64,000 nucleotides of DNA from assembly GCA_010645155.1 (NCBI GenBank), contig JAAGOF010000177.1, forward strand, positions 30,397-94,396, written 5' to 3'. This DNA comes from Tigriopus japonicus. Taxonomy: Eukaryota > Arthropoda > Copepoda > Harpacticoida > Harpacticidae. Below are positions 48,480-57,686 of this stretch, piece by piece. The translations under genes and the position numbers were made by a program. Each line of letters begins with the position of its first letter. Positions within the stretch are counted from its first letter, which is position 1. The notes beneath the pieces were generated by a model. That model did not search any database. It was not told the DNA's origin and was given only the letters and a program-made list of their open reading frames with translations.

Positions 48480-49604
48480 GCTGAGGAAAGCTTAATATGG
48501 TGTGTCTTCAAGGAGTTTTCAACGTGTTTTGGAATGGGGACAGCGTGAATTTGTTTTGTTTGAGCTAAAACTAGGAACGACTAGGGTTCAATAGCCATTA
48601 TTTTGTTTTTGGTACAGAATGAATTTGCATCATTTTTACAGCTCAATTCAAGAAGGCTAAATTGTGATAAATGACTTAAAATGGCCAATAGACCTATATT
48701 TCAGACTTATCCGAAAAGTTTTGAGCTCAGCTCAGGTCCACTTCCCACCACCCTGAACGAATCAAACGAATCAAGCACAGAGTTGGAATCAAGCAACTCT
48801 TATCAGTAGGGACGGGCAAATATGGTAAAAAGATTTTTGGTAACATAAACCCATTTTTCCGCACTTTTGCACTTTTCACCTTTATTTGCACTTTTTATTT
48901 ACGTTTTTGGCCAAAATTGACAAATTGTTAAGAAAATGAAGTGGCTTTTGAAAGAATTTTTAGTTTCAAGATCAAATTTTGAACTAGTCGAAAAAGCTTG
49001 CATTTGCAATCAACCATTCTTAGCACCTTGAAGAAATATGTGCATTTCAGACGCAGACCTCACACTTTATTCACCATCTTGGCTTGAACTATAACATCCT
49101 GTTTACTAAACTAAAGATTAGACAAAAGAATCTCATTGCATGCAATCAACAAATAGCAAACCTAAAGAAACTCATGTTTTGGTAATGGAAGGATCTACTA
49201 ACAATATAGATTGCAGAATTAGGTTTGCTGCCTACAAAGATCGCTATTTATAAAAAGGGCCGTCCGTTATAAACTTAAAATCATCAAGCTAAGGATACAT
49301 CAATGTAGCAGTACACATTGTTTAATTGACTCGAAGATATTACTTTTAAGTTCCAAAAGTATTTGAGAACAGTTTTGATGTGATGAGACAATGAATGCCA
49401 CATTTGAAATTGAGTTCTGGTAATTAGGCCATGGGTCAAATATTGAAGTAATGCCACTAAAAACATGCTTAAAACACATTTATGACTATTTTCTTTGATC
49501 TAATTGCTAGGTACACGTGGGTATTTTTCTGTTCAATTTTGAATGTCTATTTTTGAAGGACAAAATTGGAGTGATGTAAAGCCAGATAAAACAATTGCTA
49601 AATA
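48480..49604. other. Gene-free stretch between the secreted protein and Tc1
   Basis: This holds the promoter side of the 623-aa gene. At about 48809 the sequence AGTAGGGACGGGCAAATATG resembles the ends of the hAT-like elements at 44368 and 61602, with no clear right end. The missing first exon of the gene at 51370 could lie here, but I found no convincing one. Confidence 0.35.
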
Positions 49605-49606
49605 TA

Positions 49607-51250
49607 CAGTCAGGAGCAAAAGTATTCGTAACCTCGAAAATTTTATTGATTTTTAAATGATACTCGATTTTTGAAAAATACATTTAAGAACCATTTTGCT
49701 CCTTAGTTATTTTTTTATCTTTTAAAAGCTATGATACTTTTCTTTTTAAAAATTTACAAGATTTTGGTTAAAAAACTGCTCAGAACATGTTTTAGACCAA
49801 GAGCAAAAGTATTCGTAACATTTTGTCAATAGTTTATTGAATGCCCTTTTTGCTGAATTACACTTAAGAGACGTTTTTTATAATCATTTACAAGATTTTT
49901 ACATACATCTGAAGGAATGTTAGCCTATTCTTCATAACAGATTTGCTCCAGTTCGTCAATTGTCTTTGGACGTCTTGCACGGATACGGACTTTTAATTCT
50001 CTCCAAAGGTTTTCAATTGGATTAAGGTCCGGATTCATAGAGGGCCAGTCCAAGACCTTAATCCGATTGTCCTTCAACCATTTCTTGACCAAAATGCTGT
50101 TGTGCTTAGGGTCGTTGTCGTGCTGGAAGACGAACTGTCGACCAAGCCGAAGTTTCCACGCTGAACTCTGGAGATTCTCAGCCAAGATACTATCCCAATA
50201 GTCTTCTTTTTTCATTGTCCCATGAATTCTCACGAGGTTACCGGTGCCTTTGGCGGAAAAGGAGCCCCATAACATGATCGATCCTCCACCGTGCTTGACC
50301 GTAGGGATGGTGTTTTTTGGATGAAACGCTTCTCCTTTACGTCGCCAAATCCTTTGAACATCGTTGTGACCAAAAAGCTCAACCTTTGTCTCATCTGACC
50401 AAAGAATCCTAGACCAAAAGTCACTGGTCTTGTCAAGGTACTTCTTGGCAAATTCCAAACGAGTCTTCAAGTGTCTATCCTTGAGCAAGGGAGTCTTCCG
50501 TGGGCGACAAGACTTCAATCCTGCTTTGTGAAGTGAGCGAGCAACAGTAAACCTCAAGATGGACAATCCATTTTCACTGAGGCTGTTCCAGATGTCCTTG
50601 ACCGTTGTTCGAGGATTATTTGTGACCTCTCTGACAATCTTCCTCTCAAGTCTGGCTGACAGTTTCCTTGGACGACCGGATCTTGGGAGGTTCTCAACCG
50701 TTCCGTTCTTTTGTGCCTTCTTCACGACGTACTGAATCGTTGAAATCGGGATGTCCAGAAGCTTCGAAATGGCTCTGTAGCCCTTGCCTCCATGATGAAG
50801 ACTTACTATCTTCAACTTCAAGTCCTTGTCGAGCTCCTTGACCTTGGTCATGATTGGCTGACTGTGAAGCAATTGTTCAATTCCGTAAAATTTATAAGAT
50901 CCAAGAAAGATCTAGAAAATCTTGGAAAAAAGGAGACTAAATGACTTTTCTCCGGCTTTCCAGAATATTCTACATCTTTCGATCAATTTTTTCTGATGAA
51001 AAATCTGTTTATAAACCTATTTTGTTAACTTTTTTGCGCGTTACGAATACTTTTGCACTATCTAAAATTTTATTTTTAATAATTAAAAGTTAGTTTCAGA
51101 CATTTTTATAAAACAATTGCGGGAAACTGGTATTATTCTTAATCGGAAAAAAATATTACAGTCTTACAAACTTCTTAGCATAGTATTTAATTGGATATAA
51201 AGGATTTTCTGGTTTTCTCGTCACGTTACAAATACTTTTGCTCCTGACTG
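49607..51250. mobile_element. Tc1-type transposon with IR/DR ends
   Basis: Ends are CAGTCAGGAGCAAAAGTATT at 49607 and the inverse at 51250, flanked by TA (49605-49606, 51251-51252). Each end has a second, inner copy of the AGCAAAAGTATTCGTAAC motif: 49797-49820 left and 51040-51059 (inverted) right. This gives the inverted-repeat/direct-repeat layout known from Sleeping Beauty and Minos. Length is 1,644 bp. It encodes the transposase below. Confidence 0.92.
49925..50851 (-). CDS. Tc1 transposase (DD34E), C-terminus cut by a nonsense codon
   Basis: 308 aa from the ATG at 50849-50851 (MTKVKELDKDLKLKIV). An N-terminal paired-type double helix-turn-helix is followed by GRPRK, then the DDE domain. 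D153 is in LWSDETKVELFG, D245 in QHDNDPKH, and E280 in NPIENLW, with 34 residues between the last two. All catalytic residues are present. The frame ends at TAG (49925-49927) right after ICYEE. The same frame stays open beyond it, to TGA at 49826-49828, and reads like the usual Tc1 C-terminus (ANIPSDVCKNLV). TAG therefore probably replaces the usual TGG (Trp) and removes about 30 residues. Confidence 0.9.
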   Translation of the reverse strand: MTKVKELDKDLKLKIVSLHHGGKGYRAISKLLDIPISTIQYVVKKAQKNGTVENLPRSGRPRKLSARLERKIVREVTNNPRTTVKDIWNSLSENGLSILRFTVARSLHKAGLKSCRPRKTPLLKDRHLKTRLEFAKKYLDKTSDFWSRILWSDETKVELFGHNDVQRIWRRKGEAFHPKNTIPTVKHGGGSIMLWGSFSAKGTGNLVRIHGTMKKEDYWDSILAENLQSSAWKLRLGRQFVFQHDNDPKHNSILVKKWLKDNRIKVLDWPSMNPDLNPIENLWRELKVRIRARRPKTIDELEQICYEE

Positions 51251-51369
51251 TATAAGAGAGGCGGCATCAAAAGCGTTGAGCACTTCGAAAAATATTCAAG
51301 GAATTCCTTATTTCATACTTTTCATATTAAGACTTGTTACTAGTTTTAAAGAAACTGTTTGTCTTTCAG

Positions 51370-52073
51370 GTCAGGATAATTCTACCAAACCTCGATGTGG
51401 TCTCGATTCCAAGAATGTGAAGACTCTAGACACACTCGAGTCCATAATCGAAACCAAATTTGACTTGATCCGCAAGCTCATTGACGAATCGCGGCGAGAT
51501 GTAACTAAAGATAAGGCCAAGGCCTACAATCAAGGCCAAATCTACAACCTTCTCTTCCTCGGAGCTTGGATAATTGAGATCGTTGGCGATTGGGTGACAA
51601 ACAATCGCACTTTCGACAACTTTAACGGTCAAGAAGACATGGTCTTGTCCAATTATGGCATGACCATGACTTTGGGGATCGCTGATCAAGCTTCAGCCAT
51701 CTTTGGCGGGCTTCCCAATCCTGCTGACACGAGGAATTGCTTCTTTGTGGAAGATTTCATCAAAATTTCCGATGCTTTCAAAGGCGTTCGACTTCGGACT
51801 TGTGACAAAAGCTTTGACGACCGTGCCTCAGATTTTGAGTTCATCATCAAGGCCAAGATGTCTTGCGTGTTGGACAGTTTAGAGGACTCCTCAGCTGAAT
51901 TACGCTGGATTTTGGATGAGTTTTTAACGGGTGTGTCTCTTCGAAATCAGCTTTTGGACGAGGCGGAGCCAAATGAGGAGGATTCGGAACAAAGTGAGGA
52001 GGACGAATCGGAGGAAAATGGGGATGAATCAAAACAAAATGATCAAAAAGACGGGGACGATGACCTACCTTAG
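51370..52073 (+). CDS. Secreted protein paralog 1, main exon (unknown family)
   Basis: The exon starts after acceptor TTTGTCTTTCAG, with phase 1 (G split before QDNSTKPRCG), and runs 233 codons to TAG at 52071-52073. The family is not recognised. It matches the exon at 55120-55742 along its length: four shared cysteines (RCG, NCFFVEDF, RTCDK, MSCVL), a shared sequon in NNRTFDNFNG, a GLPNPADTR-like motif and SSAELRWILDEFL. It then adds an acidic tail of about 40 aa (Glu/Asp/Ser/Asn). Shared cysteines and the sequon suggest a secreted disulfide-bonded domain. A first exon with the signal peptide should lie upstream; the Tc1 element sits just before this exon, probably in the intron. Confidence 0.7.
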
Positions 52074-53710
52074 TACGATTTTGACTGCTTTATATAATAT
52101 GAGTGTTAAGAGTACAAAGAGTGAATACATATTTTATGATGTAATGAAAAACTTGAAGTCTTATTTGGGCTTTGTTTACTAGACACCTCAACAAGGTTTA
52201 AAGGTGTTAAGTAATGGGGATGGCTTTTACTTCAAAGATTACGCCAAGAAAATGCAAAAGAACGAGTTGGAAAAATGAGTGTTTCCGCTATATTGCTCTA
52301 CTGATCAGAGGACACTTTTCCCTGTGTTCCAGACTGAAAAAAAACATAAAAGAACGCGATTCTTTTTATTAGCCGAAACAAAACATGAAGATTCACAAGA
52401 AATGTACACATTCTGACATTATTGTTAAACATTTTTCATTTCATTGCAGAAACAAACGGAGCAAATAAGTTTGTCCACTTATAACATAATAAAGAGTCAT
52501 GTTTCATTTGTAGAAATCATTTTTTTATAAGTTCTTGAAACAGAGTATCTCTTGAGAGCCCAAAAAATTCTTCTTTGACCCATCAAGTTTGATTTTTGCC
52601 TAAAATCATTATTTTCCTCTTTTAAAAATAGTTAATCCAATGTTTCGAACAATGCACAATCTGAAGGATTGCCATAATCCAGTTTTTTTCTTGATCACTT
52701 CAAAATTGGAGTTTAAAGCACCAATTTATGGTTTATAAATACTGCCAGATTCCTTAGATGATTAGGTAGATATTTCTAAAATAAAACTATTTCTCCAGGA
52801 TTCGCAGTGGAGTTCATCAGTGTCCAAAAAGACCTCCTCCAGCCCAATAGACCTCAAAAGACATAATTATGCCTTAGGTTAAAGACTAATTGTCTTCCAA
52901 AGAACCAATCATATACCCAAAAAGAGTCTAGTCACGGGTGCGAATTTGAACATCCAGATGGCCTGCTTATGATTAAGCCATCATTATCGATGCAATCTTC
53001 GAAGATTTCGCTGTCATTTCAGTCCCAATCATTCCCGAAGACTGTCAAGTCAAGGCTAGTGATCATCTGATAGATTGACAGTCTCGACTATCCTCCCCCT
53101 AATTTGCGTGTTGGATGCCATTTCCAATAATGGCATACAAAATAGGTAAGCAGGTTCATATCACCTATCGCAGGTGTATATAAACCATTATGGGCTTAGG
53201 TATCTTTTAAGCGATCCTTTTAAAATGTTCTCTTGTCTTAGCTGAATTTGAAAAAACTATTCTGTGGCAGAAACTTGCCAATAGAAGAAGAAACCTTTGT
53301 CAAAAAAAGATAAGGCAAGCCAACCATATCATCAAAGAAAGACGCAACCAAATACGGAAACGAGACCAGCATTTCAATTCTTATTCAGATTTTTTCAAAA
53401 TCAAGTCAGATTAACGGTACTCGCCTTGACGACCTTTAATCTGACTTGATTTGCGACATACTTTTGAAATATTCTTATGTGCGTTAACATGCAACCCAAG
53501 GGACATTTTCTCTACGACTGATTAAACAACAAAAGAAAGGAGAGCGTGCTTTGCTTTAAATCTTAAAAAAGGTCAAATGAATAACCTTTCTTTTAACCTT
53601 TTTCTCTTGCATTTTTGCAAGTCCCGAAATGAAGTGTTTCGTTTGAACCGTCCAGACGGTTTTTTGATTCGATGCCACAAGAAAAGTCAGTTCTGCTTTA
53701 AGCAATTACC
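52074..53710. other. Gene-free stretch with two hairpins
   Basis: AATAAA at 52488-52493 is a possible 3' end for the preceding gene. A 10-bp hairpin (AGACTGTCAA at 53039-53048, inverse at 53075-53084) and a perfect 17-bp hairpin (53398-53452) are present. A donor-like GGTAAGC at 53146 follows ATGGCATACAAAATAG but encodes no signal peptide. Confidence 0.4.
53398..53452. repeat. Perfect 17-bp inverted repeat with 21-nt loop
   Basis: AAATCAAGTCAGATTAA at 53398-53414 is matched exactly by TTAATCTGACTTGATTT at 53436-53452. The stem stops abruptly on both sides. It may be a tiny foldback element or a structured RNA; nothing decides between them. Confidence 0.7.
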
Positions 53711-54266
53711 TAGCACGGTGTTTTTTTGAGTGTGAGAAGTCATTTTCAAATTCCAGATACTTTTGAGACCACTTTTGAGATGTGAACGCAATGCAGAACA
53801 TTTATTTGTATTCGGTTAAATAGGTTACGGGCAAAAACTCTATAATGTTACTTAAAACATACTTAAAACCAAAAATTTGAAAATTTACTTTGTCTTTAGT
53901 TTTAGATGTACTAAGAGTAGTGCTGCTCTGAAATATTTTGTATCTTTTTTCAACGGCTTTTTCTTTTAACATACTCGAAGGACGAAACGGGAGGGTTGTT
54001 ACATCAATTTAGACAAACGGCTTAGTAGAATTTGACAATATTTTAGGTAAACTCACCCATATAGCTACTTAAGAATTGACCGGAAGTAAATGTTCAAAAA
54101 AAATGTTTTTAAGTTTGTTTTAAGTGACCTTATATCGTGTTTTTGCCCGTGATCTAATTAACAGAATCTAGATACAAATGCAGTATTGCATTCACACGTC
54201 AAAACTGGTCTCAAAAGTTGTAGGAATTTGAAAATGACTTCTCATGCTCAAATAAACGCCGTGCTA
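53711..54266. mobile_element. Foldback MITE, family B, long copy
   Basis: Ends are TAGCACGGTGTTTTTTTGAG and CTCAAATAAACGCCGTGCTA. The arms continue inverted for well over 100 bases (AAGTCATTTTCAAATTCC with GGAATTTGAAAATGACTT; TTTGAGACCA with TGGTCTCAAA; ACGGGCAAAAAC with GTTTTTGCCCGT). No coding frame. Length is 556 bp. Confidence 0.8.
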
Positions 54267-55119
54267 GATTATGAAAGTACTTGGTCTCTCCTTTTGATCT
54301 GACAATTCAAATCCCTCCAGTTTTGAGTTAGTCCCTAAGAGACCTTCACAAAAACTACTTTTAACCACTTCTTAATATGGGAAGTAAAAGAATGCAAAGT
54401 AAAACAAAAGCTCTACTAAAAATTTCACACGTCCTAGAGCTGCTCCACTAACTTCTAAACAAAAGATATGCCCTTCTGTGAACAGTCGTGTCAAATTTAA
54501 TTGTACCTTTCATTCATGTTCACAAGCGTGATATTTCCTGCAAGACTGCTTGGTTGGTCATGTTGATGAAGTTGTAAATTTCGAAATAATTTCCGAAGCA
54601 TTTTACGATTCCAATCTTTGTAGCATTCTTCCCATCATTTGCCGTGGTTATCTTTGCAGGTGAGTTCGATATAAAATGAATTTGGACATCTAATAGCAAG
54701 AAATGATAAAAAGACAAACAATGATCCGTACATTGAAGCCTACAATTTAATCAACTTATAATTTCGACATGTTTAGGTTTTAAGCAATGTGCCAGGACCA
54801 AATGTTAGTTTTTTCCTTCTTTTCGGCCTCATGGCTGATTTTTAGTGGAATTAACAAAAAGTACATTTGTAAAAAAGACCCAAAAACATCGAACAGGGGT
54901 TTACATCAATCGGTTTCTCTTGCAGTGTCAATTCACTTCCTTTTATATGTTTGTAAACTTTCGTGTTTTGTGTGATTGTTTTCGTCATAACCGCCAATGG
55001 CTCGTTTTCATTACTATTAGTTTAAAATTTTCCTAAAATTGCTCGCAAAAAATCCTGAAATGGTGAAAGTTTATGGCTAAAAAAGTTCGATAAACTAACA
55101 TCCCCTTTTAATTCATCAG
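54267..55119. other. Region before secreted paralog 2; candidate signal exon
   Basis: At 54615-54659 a frame reads TIPIFVAFFPSFAVVIFAG and ends exactly at a strong donor, CAG|GTGAGT, in phase 1. It could join to the exon at 55120. No in-frame ATG precedes it (TAA lies upstream), so it may be wrong or need another upstream exon. Confidence 0.25.
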
Positions 55120-55742
55120 GGCAAATTTTCTCCACTCACTTGGCTGAAACTCGATTTGATTGGACCTCATGTGGTTCCTTCCACAGTAAAACCCAAAAGA
55201 TTCTTCAACGTTTTGATGCCCTGATTCTCCACAAACTGCATAAGATATTGGATCTCATAGATCAATCAAGACAAGTCATCACTGAAGACAAGAAATTCGA
55301 GCAAAAGAAGGCCTTAAGCTATGGCCTTAGTTTGGGCGTTGCATGGCCTTTGAATCTGTTTTCAAATTGGCTGGAAAACAATAGATCACTGACCAATTTC
55401 AACGGAGACTTCACGGATGTGCTCGAAATCGGGATGATCATCTTTTACGGAATTGCCAATCAGAAATCTCGATATTTGGGGGCGATCCCGGATCCGGAAG
55501 ATTCGCGTACTTGCTTCACTGTTGATGACTTCAATGCCATTTCTCAACGATTTGGTGGTATCAATTTACCTACATGTCAGAAGATTTTGCCTCGTTTAAA
55601 TGATTTCGAGTTGGTTCTCAAATCTCAGATGCAATGTCTTTTACAAGAGAGCTACTTGGTCGATGTTTCGGCTGAGTTGACTTGGAATTTGGATGAGTTT
55701 TTGTCTGCCGTGTATTTTAGAAATGAAATCATTGGTCATTGA
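55120..55742 (+). CDS. Secreted protein paralog 2, main exon (unknown family)
   Basis: The exon starts after acceptor AATTCATCAG with the same phase (1) as paralog 1, and encodes 206 aa to TGA at 55740-55742. The family is not recognised. It shares with paralog 1 the cysteines (SCGSF, TCFTVDDF, TCQKIL, MQCLL), the NNRSLTNFNG segment with sequon, IPDPEDSR, and SAELTWNLDEFL followed by FRNE. It lacks the acidic tail and ends at NEIIGH. AATAAA is at 55835-55840. The pair is probably a tandem duplication, 3 kb apart, with the Tc1 and MITE insertions later. Confidence 0.7.
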
Positions 55743-56970
55743 AAGAGGGTGACATTGTAATTACTCTGCACGTTAATAACATTCATTCAAAGCTTTCGTG
55801 TATCCTGGATTCAAGTCAGTTTGAAATTCCTGAAATAAACTCTTAGGTCTATCAAATACCAAATGCTTTCTTCATAAAAGTAAAGTTGCTTTTCAGTTAT
55901 GTATAATGCATTGCCATTAGCATAAAACGTCTGCATTATTTGGTTAGCTGTTGAGGGTTTTTGGAAGAATTATAGATTCATATTAAAAATTATAGACAAA
56001 GCATATTAGTTGGAGTAAAAATAACCATTCTCAAGAATAGGCTGAGTGCATAAGCTTTCAACTTCGTCTCATATTCTTCATCTATGTTTCTAGATATGCT
56101 TTTACTGTACCTCCAAAAGCCCTCAACAGCTGACCTATACTTGCAGTCACCGGTTGAATTTGTGTACCAAAGGTCGTCAGAAATTAAAATTACTTTTTTG
56201 TTTTACGGTGTATGTATCACGATATTACGTAAATCATGGGAAATTTGTTTGAATTTGAACAAAGCAATAAGACTAAAAGTTCCAACAATTTAGTTCTCAA
56301 AAGAAGGACTCCAAGGTGACTTTCTGGGGCTAAAGCAAAACAAAGTGGACTGTTCTTTCTTTTAATATTCACCCAGTCTCGAAGTAATGAAAAAAATTGT
56401 TCTTTTAGTGAGAGTAGGAAAATTGATCATGCATCTTGTAGTGATCTAAATTCTAAAACTCGTTTCTCTGCATGACATAATTGTTGACCGTTTTGTGATT
56501 AAATTCAATTGATTATCGAAAGCTTATTCCAACTACAGTTCTCTCGTTTCAAGGAAAATTTAGTAATCAGAAGTTAAACAGGACTATGGCATAATAAAAC
56601 TTTTTTGGGGGATGAATATTTGTTGAAAATCGAGTGCAGAAAAAAATCCTTTCAATATAACTCTTATCGGGAAAACCTAAGAAAGAGCAACTAAGAATCG
56701 AATTGCACTTCGCCTAGTCTCCATTTTGGCTGTTCCAAGGATCACGAAATATCTGGACGCATCTGCTAACGGCAAAAGCCGTTTTTCTTTTTATTTCGGG
56801 CCCAACAGGAGAAAAATCTTATGAAAGCATCCATCCAACTAGTAATTTGAAGTCCGTGTACCAATTTTCAAAATGATTGACTAAAATTTATGTTGGTGAG
56901 AGTAATTTGAAGTAGTGATGGATCAAAAGCGCTTTCCCTTTTGTAAAGTTGCGATTACCCAACATCGAAT
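55743..56970. other. Gene-free stretch with one MITE
   Basis: Apart from the foldback element at 55946-56131, nothing recognisable is present. Confidence 0.45.
55946..56131. mobile_element. Foldback MITE, family C
   Basis: Ends are AGCTGTTGAGGGTTTTTGGA and CCAAAAGCCCTCAACAGCT. The inner parts are also inverted (AAGCATAT/ATATGCTT region). It is related to the element at 22072-22290, which begins GTTGAGGTAGTTTG. Confidence 0.75.
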
Positions 56971-57458
56971 TCATAACCAATTCATATTTTTACAGTGAAT
57001 TTTGCATACATGTAATTTGGTAGTCAGCTGCTTTCGTAGTTGGAAAGCCATCAAGGCCTTAGCAAAGTCAAGATAGACTACATCAACTGACTCGTGACTT
57101 TCGAGCCCTTCAATAATCTGCTCAATATGGTAAACCAGTTGGGTTACTGTACTAAAATGGGCTCGAAACCCATGCTGCCCTGAGGGAATAATATCATGGG
57201 CTTCCAAATACTCAACAAGCTTGGACTTCATGATCTTCTCAAAGACCTTTGCAATACTGGAAGTCAGAAAAATGGGCCTAAAATTACTAGGGAGTGGCTT
57301 ATCTCCGCCCTTAAAAATTGGAACAACATGAGCTACTTTTAGATAAGAGGGAAATTTCCCCTGATCTAAGATGCAACGCATTAAGTAGGAGAAAACAGGG
57401 GCAAGAATCTGTGAACATTTCATCAGAAACTGAGATGTCACACCATCGGGTCCAGGAT
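56971..57458 (-). pseudogene. Non-LTR retrotransposon reverse-transcriptase fragment
   Basis: The fragment reads YPGPDGVTSQFLMK, then VPIFKGGDK, SNFRPIFLTSSIAKVFEKIM, GQHGFRAHFSTVTQL and VVYLDFAKAL. These are RT motifs of Jockey/CR1-like LINEs. The frame ends shortly after the DFAKA motif, before any YADD box, so most of the palm and the thumb are missing. NFRPIF replaces the usual N[YF]RPIS. It lies just downstream of the NELF-A 3' end on the same strand. Confidence 0.85.
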
Positions 57459-57686
57459 ACCATATTATCTAATTGATTATAATCCTGACTAGTTTGATCA
57501 CGTAATAGGAAAACGACCCCAACTACAGTAGAGCGTTAAAACGGGAAAGAATTTAGACTCGTGAGCGAGTTACACCGATTTTAATTCGGATCATCCTGAA
57601 TTTGTAATAATAGGGAATCGAAACACATAGATGGCGTCCTCTAAATGGCTCACTGGGCGACATCTTTCCTTCATTTATTTTGTCTA

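Noticed and set aside
53133..53150. ATGGCATACAAAATAG with a GTAAGC donor as first exon of paralog 2
   Set aside because: The phase fits, but it encodes only five residues and no signal peptide.
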